From positions 32,913-65,180 of the forward strand of contig DHQI01000074.1 of the NCBI GenBank assembly GCA_002408065.1: DNA of 32,268 nucleotides. The letters are read 5' to 3'. The position numbers and the translations under genes were made by a program. Position 1 is the stretch's first letter. Each line of letters starts with the position of its first letter. Positions 8,461-15,222 of the stretch are shown here, one piece after another. The notes under the pieces were generated by a model, which saw only the letters and a program-made list of their open reading frames with translations, searched no databases and was not told the origin of the DNA. Source of the stretch: Bacteroidales bacterium UBA5342. GTDB taxonomy: Bacteria > Bacteroidota > Bacteroidia > Bacteroidales > UBA5342.

Positions 8461-9048
8461 CTATTTCACTCCGCCTTCCTTTACACCATCAGCAGAGGAC
8501 ACCGCTATTAACGTTTTAAAGATACATTTAGTATCAAAAAGCAGGCTTCTTTTGTCAACATATTCACCATCCAGCTTGGCTTTTACACCAATGGGCAACT
8601 CATCGCGGCCATTGACTTGAGCCCAGCCTGTCAGGCCTACAGGCACATCATTTGCTCCGTATTTATCGCGTTCTTCTATCAGGTCAAACTGATTCCACAA
8701 AGCTGGTCGAGGTCCAACAAAACTCATCTCACCAGCCAAAATATTAAACAATTGCGGCATTTCATCCAGACTCGATTTTCGCAGAAACTTACCTACTTTA
8801 GTAATGTACTGCTTCGGATTTTCCAGTAAATGAGTGGGCGTATCTTTGGGTGTATCAATACGCATTGTGCGGTATTTCAAAATATTAAAATGACTCTTAT
8901 GAATCCCCACCCTTTTTTGCTTAAAGAAGATTGGCCCCGGAGAGTCCAACTTAATAGCAATATAAAGCGCAATAAATAATGGCAACAAAAGCACCACCAT
9001 TATCAAAGCTGCTACAAAATCAAATGAACGTTTTAAAAACAAATACAT
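8461..9048 (-). CDS. Small monotopic sugar-phosphate transferase (undecaprenyl-phosphate initiating PGT)
   Basis: 195 residues of the bacterial sugar transferase family (PglC/WcaJ catalytic domain). It transfers a sugar-1-phosphate from a nucleotide sugar to undecaprenyl phosphate, the first step of a surface glycan. It has one N-terminal hydrophobic re-entrant helix (RSFDFVAALIMVVLLLPLF), then KLDSPGPIFFKQKRVG, FNILKYRTM, LRKSSLDEMPQLFNIL, GEMSFVGPRPAL and GLTGWAQVNGRDELP, all hallmark motifs including the catalytic Asp-Glu pair (SLDE). It lacks the large N-terminal part of WcaJ, so it is the short form. It lies 89 bp downstream of ugd on the same strand, consistent with co-expression for capsule, O-antigen or A-LPS synthesis. 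Confidence 0.9.
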   Translation of the reverse strand: MYLFLKRSFDFVAALIMVVLLLPLFIALYIAIKLDSPGPIFFKQKRVGIHKSHFNILKYRTMRIDTPKDTPTHLLENPKQYITKVGKFLRKSSLDEMPQLFNILAGEMSFVGPRPALWNQFDLIEERDKYGANDVPVGLTGWAQVNGRDELPIGVKAKLDGEYVDKRSLLFDTKCIFKTLIAVSSADGVKEGGVK

Positions 9049-9065
9049 AAAAATGTCTAAAAATT

Positions 9066-9093
9066 AGTTCGAAGCTAAAAGTTCGAAATTCGA
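9066..9093. repeat. 7-bp tandem repeat upstream of the sugar transferase
   Basis: On the plus strand: AGTTCGA, AGCTAAA, AGTTCGA, AATTCGA. It is a four-unit heptad array 18-45 bp before the transferase start codon. The TTCGAA cores are themselves palindromic. Confidence 0.6.
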
Positions 9094-9137
9094 TGTGACA
9101 TCACCCTGTTTCCTTGTTAGACTGCCACCTTTTTACC

Positions 9138-10454
9138 TTATGATCTACCGATAGAAATATATTCGTAACCAAACTCTTTCATCTGCTTTGGATCATAAAT
9201 ATTACGACCATCGAAAATTACTTTTTCTTTCAAAGCATTCTCTACAAAGGTAAACTTAGGCACTCTAAAATCAGCCCATTCGGTGACTACAATCAAGGCA
9301 TCAGCCCCCTGAAGAGCCTCATATTCATCATCAGCATATTTCACCTTATCGCCCATACGGCGTTTGGCCTCTTCCATAGCAATAGGGTCATAAGCAACAA
9401 TCTCCGCACCAGCAGCTAACAAATCATCAATAACAACCATTGACGGAGCCTCACGCATATCATCAGTTTGTGGTTTAAAAGACAAGCCCCACAAAGCAAA
9501 CCTTTTACCTTTCACATTACCTTTGTAGTAATCCAATACTTTCTTAGCCATCAGGTGTTTCTGGCGGTCGTTGACCTCCTCTACCGCTTTTAAAACCCCC
9601 ATTTCGTGGCCATATTCTGCACCTATTTTTATTAATGCTTTAACATCTTTTGGGAAACAAGAACCTCCATACCCACATCCCGGGAAAAGGAATTTTTTAC
9701 CAATACGAGGGTCGGCACCAATACCTTTACGTACCACATTTACATCAGCTCCTACCAACTCACACAGGTTCGCAATATCGTTCATAAATGATATACGCGT
9801 AGCTAACATAGAATTAGCGGCATATTTTGTCATTTCTGCCGAAGGGATATCCATGTTTATCAACTGAAAACCTTGTTGCGTAAAAGGATGATAAAGACGC
9901 TCAACCACTTTTCTTGCTCTTTCACTCTCGGTGCCTACCACTATACGATCTGGTTCCATAAAGTCCTTTACAGCACTACCTTCTTTAAGGAATTCAGGAT
10001 TAGAGGCTACATCAAAAGGAATATTAACACCACGCTTATCCAATTCGCCCTGAATAGCCGCTTTTACTTTATGAGAGGTTCCAATCGGCACCGTAGATTT
10101 AGTCAATACCACGATGTAATCTTCCATATTTTGACCTATCTCACGGGCTACATTCAGCACATAAGTCAGGTCAGCACTACCATCCTCATCCGGTGGTGTA
10201 CCCACAGCAATAAACAAAGCATCACTTCTTTCAATGCTTTCCTTTAGGCTGGTAGTAAAACGCAAACGGTTTTTTTCTACATTATCAAGTACCAGCTCTG
10301 ACAAGCCCGGCTCATAGATAGGAATAATTCCTTCTTTTAATTTTTCAATCTTAAGCTCATCGATATCCACACAAGTTACCGTGATGCCACTTTCGGCTAA
10401 ACATGTACCGGAAACCAGTCCCACATAACCTGTCCCTACTACTGAAATTTTCAT
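9138..10454 (-). CDS. ugd: UDP-glucose 6-dehydrogenase
   Basis: Oxidises UDP-glucose to UDP-glucuronate with two NAD+, supplying uronic acids for surface polysaccharides. 438 residues, normal length. The Rossmann start MKISVVGTGYVGLVSG, VGTPPDEDGSAD, the STVPIGT turn, NPEFLKEGSAV with the catalytic lysine, the central helix around KYAANSMLATRISFMNDIA, and GCGYGGSCFPKD with nucleophile Cys266 are all present. The C-terminal nucleotide-binding domain contains LSFKPQTDDMREAPS. It heads the ugd-sugar transferase pair on the minus strand and has its own -7 element at 10495-10502. A GDP-mannose dehydrogenase is a close relative but the motifs fit Ugd better. Confidence 0.94.
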   Translation of the reverse strand: MKISVVGTGYVGLVSGTCLAESGITVTCVDIDELKIEKLKEGIIPIYEPGLSELVLDNVEKNRLRFTTSLKESIERSDALFIAVGTPPDEDGSADLTYVLNVAREIGQNMEDYIVVLTKSTVPIGTSHKVKAAIQGELDKRGVNIPFDVASNPEFLKEGSAVKDFMEPDRIVVGTESERARKVVERLYHPFTQQGFQLINMDIPSAEMTKYAANSMLATRISFMNDIANLCELVGADVNVVRKGIGADPRIGKKFLFPGCGYGGSCFPKDVKALIKIGAEYGHEMGVLKAVEEVNDRQKHLMAKKVLDYYKGNVKGKRFALWGLSFKPQTDDMREAPSMVVIDDLLAAGAEIVAYDPIAMEEAKRRMGDKVKYADDEYEALQGADALIVVTEWADFRVPKFTFVENALKEKVIFDGRNIYDPKQMKEFGYEYISIGRS

Positions 10455-10480
10455 ATTTAAGTCTTTTTACGTAAACATCA

Positions 10481-10526
10481 AATAAAAAAGCCCTCAAAAG
10501 TACAATTTTAATTACTTCTGAAGGCT
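10481..10526 (-). terminator. Rho-independent terminator downstream of the sulfatase
   Basis: On the minus strand a 13-bp stem (10526-10514 with 10501-10489) with two G-U wobbles is followed by a T-rich run (10488-10481). It lies 166 bp past the sulfatase stop and 27 bp before the ugd start. It is paired fully only in minus-strand RNA. The 3' arm contains the -7 element proposed for ugd. Confidence 0.7.
10495..10502 (-). promoter_or_regulatory. -7 promoter element for ugd
   Basis: Minus-strand TACTTTTG matches TAnnTTTG, with transcription expected to start near 10487-10490, about 35 nt before the ugd ATG. No good -33 was found. It lies within the 3' arm of the preceding terminator. Confidence 0.45.
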
Positions 10527-10691
10527 ATATAATGCTTTAAAAATGCGCTGGTGACGTTCTAATTTTCCAGACTAAAAGTACTAATCACAATCCAAAAGAT
10601 TAATTACATAGGTTAAAATTTCAAACGCCACCATTTTCTTCCACGCATTCTTATCCCTTTGTTCTTTTTATCTTTCGACTGCGAAAATAAA

Positions 10692-12278
10692 CTATTTTTT
10701 CAATTCTTTGTTATGTTCTGGTCTAAAATCCGAATTATTGACCCATCCGTGGTTTACTTTTTCCTTATTCACAAAGCGATCATAGAAGTTAATCTGCTTA
10801 GGCATAATAGGATACTCATCAAACACATCACCATTGCCTAAAACACGAGGATCCCCTTGCTTTTCCAACAAAGCCATCATTTTAGCTGACAAATAATCTT
10901 TCTCTGCCCTGACCTCTTCATTTTGAGCAATATTATTCAGACATTCTCCGTCGGTATTCAAGTCGTAAAACTCTTCCATTGGCTTACGCCCAAAAGAATA
11001 CTGGTAGTACTTATGGTTTTCAGTGCCGTAAGTATCCAGCATCATCGTTTTGGTAGGACTTCCATCCACATCCAGATAACCTGTTTCAGGACGACCAGCC
11101 GGCCAACGTTCGGGTTTGAAATTTTTCAAATAAGTGAAGTTATCTGTTATAATTGCTCGTATCGGGTAGCCAACATCTTCCGGACGACCGGTATCGTGAC
11201 GCTCCTTGCCTACCAATACAAAATTACGTTCCGGATCTACACGTCCTCCCTTTTCTGTTTCAAAAAGATAACGCAAACTCTTACCCGTAATACTCTGCAT
11301 ACCACTTGCTTCTTCTCTTACCTGAGCCAGATCCAACCAAGTAGCAGCAAAATCGACAAAGCTCACAAAATCGGTGATCGTACGTCCGGGTTTTTTAATC
11401 CCTTCAGGCCACATTATAGCCAGAGGCAAATGGCATGAGGAAGGATATTCCTGAGCCTTACAACGCGGGAAAGGCATCCCATTGTCCGATGTGACTACTA
11501 TGATCGTATTATCCAGCATACCACGCTTTTCTAAGGAGGCTATCATACGCCCTAAATGACTATCAAAATGCTCTACTTCGAAAGCATAATCGAGCATATC
11601 TGTACGCACCGTATCGTTATCGATCCAATACGCCGGCACACGATCTATATCACAGATTTTTTTACCACCGTATTTTATACCGGCGCCGTATTCGTAGGCG
11701 CGGTGTGGCTCAGTGCCACCAAACCAAAAAGCAAAAGGCCTCCCCTCCTCACAATCATCCAGAAAAACCTCGAAATTAGCGGCATAATCAACATTGTTCA
11801 TATACTTAGCCGGGGGTGTGGTGGTGATGTCTGAATAATCTTTCCCAATCAACTCACGCGGCTGTCCATTGACAGGACGAATAACTCCCGGCGACCAGCC
11901 CTTAGCCGTGCGTCCGGTGGTATAACCAAAATCACCTAAAGTCTCAAAAACAGTCTTGAATTTATTAGGAAAATACCCCACATGACTGGCCGCTTCCTCC
12001 AACTGCCATGAGTTACGCCCGGTAAGGATGATAGCCCGCGACGGCGCGCATTTAGCATTGCCGGTATAGGCATTGGTAAAGAGAAGACCATTATCCGCCA
12101 CCTTATCAAAAGCGGGTGTCTCTACCCAGGTACAACCATAAGCTCCGGCGTGTGGAAACGACTGATCATCGGAGATACAAAACAAAATGTTCGGGCGCTC
12201 CTGCACCTCAGATTTCTCGCCGCAAGACAAAACAAAAAAGGCCGTCAGCAAAACAAAAAGAGCATTGATTTTCTTCAT
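10692..12278 (-). CDS. Lipoprotein sulfatase, type I (heparan-N-sulfatase-like)
   Basis: A 528-residue formylglycine sulfatase that removes sulfate esters or N-sulfates, probably from marine or host polysaccharides. I start it at ATG 12278 (MKKINALFVLLTAFFVLSCG), which gives a lipoprotein signal with lipobox Cys19; an upstream ATG at 12335 would overlap the promoter. Metal ligands Asp37-Asp38 (CISDDQS), the signature CAPSR (Cys77, converted to formylglycine) followed by LTGRN, and VTSDNGMPF with the later metal ligands are intact. The overall pattern (AYGCTWVETPAFDKVADNG) resembles the SGSH/S1_8 type, but substrate cannot be set from sequence. No susCD pair or sulfatase-maturase (anSME) is in the window, so it stands outside an obvious polysaccharide utilisation locus. 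Confidence 0.88.
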   Translation of the reverse strand: MKKINALFVLLTAFFVLSCGEKSEVQERPNILFCISDDQSFPHAGAYGCTWVETPAFDKVADNGLLFTNAYTGNAKCAPSRAIILTGRNSWQLEEAASHVGYFPNKFKTVFETLGDFGYTTGRTAKGWSPGVIRPVNGQPRELIGKDYSDITTTPPAKYMNNVDYAANFEVFLDDCEEGRPFAFWFGGTEPHRAYEYGAGIKYGGKKICDIDRVPAYWIDNDTVRTDMLDYAFEVEHFDSHLGRMIASLEKRGMLDNTIIVVTSDNGMPFPRCKAQEYPSSCHLPLAIMWPEGIKKPGRTITDFVSFVDFAATWLDLAQVREEASGMQSITGKSLRYLFETEKGGRVDPERNFVLVGKERHDTGRPEDVGYPIRAIITDNFTYLKNFKPERWPAGRPETGYLDVDGSPTKTMMLDTYGTENHKYYQYSFGRKPMEEFYDLNTDGECLNNIAQNEEVRAEKDYLSAKMMALLEKQGDPRVLGNGDVFDEYPIMPKQINFYDRFVNKEKVNHGWVNNSDFRPEHNKELKK

Positions 12279-12305
12279 TTTAATCGATTTATATTTTTCA
12301 ACAAC

Positions 12306-12336
12306 CAAAAATAAAACAAAGAGAAACAAGCGCAAA
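12306..12336 (-). promoter_or_regulatory. Consensus promoter of the sulfatase gene
   Basis: On the minus strand TTTG (12336-12333), a 19-bp spacer, then TATTTTTG (12313-12306) match both Bacteroidota sigma-factor elements. The predicted transcription start near 12299 leaves a ~20-nt leader and supports the start at 12278. Confidence 0.75.
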
Positions 12337-12624
12337 ACGTCATCATCAATGGTGTACTGCCAAACACTTTTTATGTATGGGGAATTACAAAAGAGGCCCT
12401 TACAAGCAAGCTCTTTTCATATCACAGAGATAGGTGAAAACTTTTATATCGGCACACTCCCTTATGATAGCAACACAAAAAAAAGAACCTTAAGTTTTCA
12501 AAAGGACCTTAACATCGTATGCATACCGTAGAAAAGGCTCCAACTCTCTGCCTCCTTTATGGGATAAAAAAATGCCGACGCAATTATGGCAAAGTCATAA
12601 AATAACAGGAGCGGTTATATCAAA
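12337..12624. other. Intergenic region between sulfatase and M48 peptidase genes
   Basis: No convincing gene is seen. A weak minus-strand terminator candidate for the peptidase lies at 12566-12591: TGCC/GGCA stem of only 4 bp followed by seven T. A second T-run at 12477-12484 has no real stem. The open frame on the plus strand through this area (12187-12531) has no family features. Confidence 0.35.
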
Positions 12625-13422
12625 TTAGTCTTTCACAAGATATTTACGCGCCTCTTCCAGGTTAGCTTTCATATCGGCTATGCGAGAACTATTAGAGGGG
12701 TGAGTAGAGAGCACCTCAGGCACTGGATCACCACCACTCAGTGCGTCCATTCGTTCCCAAAGGGCAATAGCATGCACCGGATCGTAACCCGCCATAGCCA
12801 TTATGATTTGTCCTATCCTGTCGGCCTCACGCTCGTGCAAACGACTATAGGGCAACAAGGCCCCATATTGCGCCCCTATCGCATACGAAGTATTAAAAAT
12901 GGTTTGCGTTAATTCTGGTTTTTGCTTAATAGCCTCGCTTAACGCAATGCTCCCAAACTGTGCCATCAACTGCTGAGTCATACGCTCATTACCATGACCT
13001 GCCAACACATGAGAAATCTCATGCCCCATCACAACGGCCACCCCATTTTCATCTTGGCACACAGGCATTATACCTGTATAAAAGGCTATTTTACCCCCCG
13101 GCATTGCCCAGGCATTCACCTCTTCACTTTCTATCACGTTGAATTCCCAGTCCAGTAGTGCCAACTGTTTTTTATAACCATTATCAGTCATATACTGTTC
13201 CACGGCTCTTTTGATATTAGCCCCCACCGTTTGCACCATTTCATTATACTCCTCGTTGGTAGATAGCGCACTCGAGTCGATAAACGAGCTGTAACTTTGC
13301 ACCGCCATTGAAGCCATTTCAGACGCCGGAATCATCTTCATTTGCCTACGTCCTGTAAACATCACACTGCTACACGCTGCCAACACCGTCGCGAAGGCTA
13401 AGAATAAAATTATTTTTTTCAT
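12625..13422 (-). CDS. M48 family metalloprotease, lipoprotein (LoiP/BepA-like)
   Basis: A 265-residue zinc peptidase. The start at 13422 gives MKKIILFLAFATVLAAC with lipobox Cys17; an upstream in-frame ATG at 13455 adds 11 residues that spoil the signal and lies within a repeat. The zinc motif HEISH is at 134-138 and the third-ligand region is LHEREADRIG (195-204). AWAMPGGKIAFYTG and LSTHPSNSSRIADM are typical of the M48 lipoprotein group (LoiP, YcaL, BepA), which handles misfolded outer-membrane proteins in the periplasm. No TPR domain follows, unlike BepA, so LoiP/YcaL is the closer model. It is monocistronic, and its 5' region is duplicated. Confidence 0.9.
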   Translation of the reverse strand: MKKIILFLAFATVLAACSSVMFTGRRQMKMIPASEMASMAVQSYSSFIDSSALSTNEEYNEMVQTVGANIKRAVEQYMTDNGYKKQLALLDWEFNVIESEEVNAWAMPGGKIAFYTGIMPVCQDENGVAVVMGHEISHVLAGHGNERMTQQLMAQFGSIALSEAIKQKPELTQTIFNTSYAIGAQYGALLPYSRLHEREADRIGQIIMAMAGYDPVHAIALWERMDALSGGDPVPEVLSTHPSNSSRIADMKANLEEARKYLVKD

Positions 13423-13470
13423 CTGTTTAGAATTAGATAATAGACTAAAAGACATTAGACATAAGACGAG
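13420..13470. repeat. Direct repeat copy A covering the M48 start codon and leader
   Basis: The first 24 bp (13420-13443) are identical to 13521-13544; the rest resembles the second copy with substitutions. It contains the peptidase ATG (13422-13420, minus) and the AGAC heptads (AGAC at 13442, 13450, 13457, 13464). Confidence 0.85.
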
Positions 13471-13520
13471 ATTGCTTCAATCATTCACCTATGTATCAAA
13501 AGCCTTTGTCTTGAATGTTA

Positions 13521-13571
13521 CATCTGTTTAGAATTAGATAATAGCCTGAAAGACATCAGACACTTAGATGA
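13521..13571. repeat. Direct repeat copy B, 101 bp upstream of copy A
   Basis: Identical to copy A over 24 bp and similar over about 50 bp, including AGAC repeats at 13551 and 13558. The duplicated ATG (minus, 13523-13521) is followed at once by TAA, so it encodes nothing. Confidence 0.85.
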
Positions 13572-13812
13572 GTGCTCTCTGATTCTGTCTAATGCACTCA
13601 GAACACCGCCCAAGTGTAAAGCTAACTCGCGTGGCTCGCTTCATCTTTCCCTATTTTGCTTTTGTGTTTAAAACATAATTTTAGAGAAATTGTTCTGTCA
13701 TACTCACTGTTCACACCATTAATCGTGGAGATGCCAGCTCTGGTTGAAACCTTATAATGCTTATGCCCCTCCCATTTTAGTAATGACCCAACATTGTGCG
13801 CTGCATATACCA
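13572..13812. other. Intergenic region between the M48 gene and the rplI terminator
   Basis: No gene is supported. A 63-codon open frame on the minus strand (13622-13813) has no family features, and its start lies in the T-tail of the rplI terminator. No clear TAnnTTTG promoter for the M48 gene was found. Confidence 0.4.
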
Positions 13813-13846
13813 CAAAAAAAGGCCCGCCGCAGTGCGACAGACCTTT
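13813..13846 (-). terminator. Terminator of the rpsF-rpsR-rplI operon
   Basis: On the minus strand AAAGGTCTGTCGC (13846-13834) pairs with GCGGCGGGCCTTT (13830-13818) over 13 bp with three G-U wobbles, a 3-nt loop and a T-tract. It is 30 bp after the rplI stop. In plus-strand RNA the wobbles become C-A mismatches, so it is directional. Confidence 0.9.
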
Positions 13847-13875
13847 TTATCCGATTTCAGTATTTTTTTATAAGG

Positions 13876-14319
13876 TTATTCTGCAACAACCTCTACTTCT
13901 ACTTCAGCTACTACTTCTTTGTGAAGTTTAACGTTAGCAGTATAAGTACCAACATTTTTGATGCCTTCTGAAAGGGTGATATAACGGCGGTCAATTTCAT
14001 AACCCGCTTTACCAAGCTCTTCAGCTATCTGGATGTTAGTCACAGAACCAAAGATTTTACCAGACGAACTTGTCTTAGTCTTGATTAATACTTTCACTGC
14101 ACCTACTTTTGTTGCAAGAGCTACAGCATCATCTTTCATTTTTGCCAATTTGTGCGCACGCTGCTTAAGGTTTTCAGCTAATACTTTCTTAGCCGATTCG
14201 CTTGCTACAACAGCTTTTTTCTGAGGAATCAGGAAGTTACGACCGTAACCACCTTTCACCGTTACAATATCATCCTTGTAACCCAGTCCTGCTATATCTT
14301 CTAATAATATAAGTTCCAT
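13876..14319 (-). CDS. rplI: 50S ribosomal protein L9
   Basis: 147 residues, normal length. The N-terminal signature MELILLEDIAGLGYKDDIVTVKGGYGRNFLIP, the long connecting helix (about 45-75) and the C-terminal rRNA-binding domain (ITLSEGIKNVGTYTANVKLHKEVVAEV) are present. L9 binds 23S rRNA near L1 and helps reading-frame maintenance. It is the last gene of the rpsF-rpsR-rplI operon, 36 bp after rpsR. The C terminus is acidic and valine-rich. Confidence 0.98.
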   Translation of the reverse strand: MELILLEDIAGLGYKDDIVTVKGGYGRNFLIPQKKAVVASESAKKVLAENLKQRAHKLAKMKDDAVALATKVGAVKVLIKTKTSSSGKIFGSVTNIQIAEELGKAGYEIDRRYITLSEGIKNVGTYTANVKLHKEVVAEVEVEVVAE

Positions 14320-14355
14320 TATTCTTGTATTTTCAGTTTATTGTTAAACTTCAGC

Positions 14356-14622
14356 TTACTTCATCAAGTCTGTTACATATGGTAACAAGGCCAGGTGACG
14401 CGCACGTTTCACAGCCTGAGCTACTTTCTTCTGATATTTCAGAGAAGTACCTGTCAAGCGACGAGGAAGGATTTTACCTTGCTCGTTCAAGAAACGCTTC
14501 AAGAACTCCGGATCTTTATAATCGATGTATTTAATGCCTGCTTTTTTGAAACGGCAATACTTCTTTTTTGAGCTATCTACTGCAACAGGAGTAAGATATC
14601 TGATTTCTGATTGTTGTGCCAT
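14356..14622 (-). CDS. rpsR: 30S ribosomal protein S18
   Basis: 88 residues with the S18 core: KKYCRFKKAGIKYIDYKD, LKRFLNEQGKILPRRLTGTSLKYQKKVAQAVKRARHLALLPY. It forms a heterodimer with S6 on the 30S platform. Only 3 bp separates it from rpsF, so translation is probably coupled. In the CRFK region only one of the zinc-binding cysteines of the four-Cys S18 form is kept, so it is a Zn-independent type. Confidence 0.98.
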   Translation of the reverse strand: MAQQSEIRYLTPVAVDSSKKKYCRFKKAGIKYIDYKDPEFLKRFLNEQGKILPRRLTGTSLKYQKKVAQAVKRARHLALLPYVTDLMK

Positions 14623-14625
14623 GGT

Positions 14626-14970
14626 TTACTTCTTTTCAGCGGTTAAACGTTCAATTCTTTTCACTGCATACTCTTGAGCATACTTGTCAAGACCCATAGT
14701 GAGGAAGCGCATAATGCGGTCGTCACGACGGAATTGCAATTCTAACTTCTCTACAATCTCTCCACTCTCGGCAGTAAACTGGAACAATTGATAAAACCCT
14801 GTAGACTTCTTATTAATTGGATAAGCCAATTTTTTAAGTCCCCAGTTTTCTTCGTTCACCATTTCAGCACCATTCTCAGTAAGAATAGTTTTGAATTTGC
14901 TTACCGCTTCCTTCATCTGTTCGTCAGACAAAACGGGAGTCATAATGAAAACGGTTTCGTAATGATTCAT
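14626..14970 (-). CDS. rpsF: 30S ribosomal protein S6
   Basis: 114 residues, first gene of the operon. Typical S6 features: MNHYETVFIMTPVLSDEQM, the central EENWGLKKLAYPINKKSTGFYQLFQF, and the S18-contacting strand ELQFRRDDRIMRFLTM. It has no long acidic C-terminal tail; the end is AVKRIERLTAEKK. The leader from the predicted transcription start is only ~35 nt and very AT-rich, so the S6:S18-binding CCG hairpin known from other phyla is not evident here. Confidence 0.98.
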   Translation of the reverse strand: MNHYETVFIMTPVLSDEQMKEAVSKFKTILTENGAEMVNEENWGLKKLAYPINKKSTGFYQLFQFTAESGEIVEKLELQFRRDDRIMRFLTMGLDKYAQEYAVKRIERLTAEKK

Positions 14971-15011
14971 TTGTTTAATAATTAAATTAATTCATAAAAA
15001 AATTCGGGCTG

Positions 15012-15043
15012 CAAAAGTAGACATTCTTTTTGGCAATACCAAA
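15012..15043 (-). promoter_or_regulatory. Consensus promoter of the rpsF operon
   Basis: On the minus strand TTTG (15043-15040), a 20-bp spacer and TACTTTTG (15019-15012): full match to both Bacteroidota elements. Transcription start is expected near 15005. Confidence 0.85.
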
Positions 15044-15144
15044 CGACTTTATTTACTGTTCTGTTTTTCGCAAAAAGACATCATAGAATAAGCCCTCCCT
15101 CGTTCAAAATCTCATAAGCCATCTTCGACAGTTAAAATTCACCA

Positions 15145-15191
15145 TAAATTTGCATACAACAAAAGCATTCATCGTAAAAAAATTATCTTTG
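15145..15191 (+). promoter_or_regulatory. Two candidate -7 elements for the transporter gene
   Basis: TAAATTTG (15145-15152) and TATCTTTG (15184-15191) both match TAnnTTTG. The second is 32 bp before the ATG at 15223. No clear -33 TTTG is at 19-21 bp from either. They may represent alternative starts, or one may be chance. Confidence 0.45.
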
Positions 15192-15222
15192 TAAGCATAA
15201 AATCACAACACGAACAAACACT

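Noticed and set aside
12187..12531. 114-codon plus-strand frame across the sulfatase start and promoter
   Set aside because: Low-complexity Lys/Arg-rich translation, antisense to a secure gene and its promoter.
13622..13813. 63-codon minus-strand frame between the M48 gene and rplI
   Set aside because: Its start lies in the T-tail of the rplI terminator and the sequence resembles no protein family.
14971..15011. S6:S18 autoregulatory mRNA motif in the rpsF leader
   Set aside because: The leader from the predicted start is ~35 nt, almost all A/T, with no CCG-bearing hairpin.
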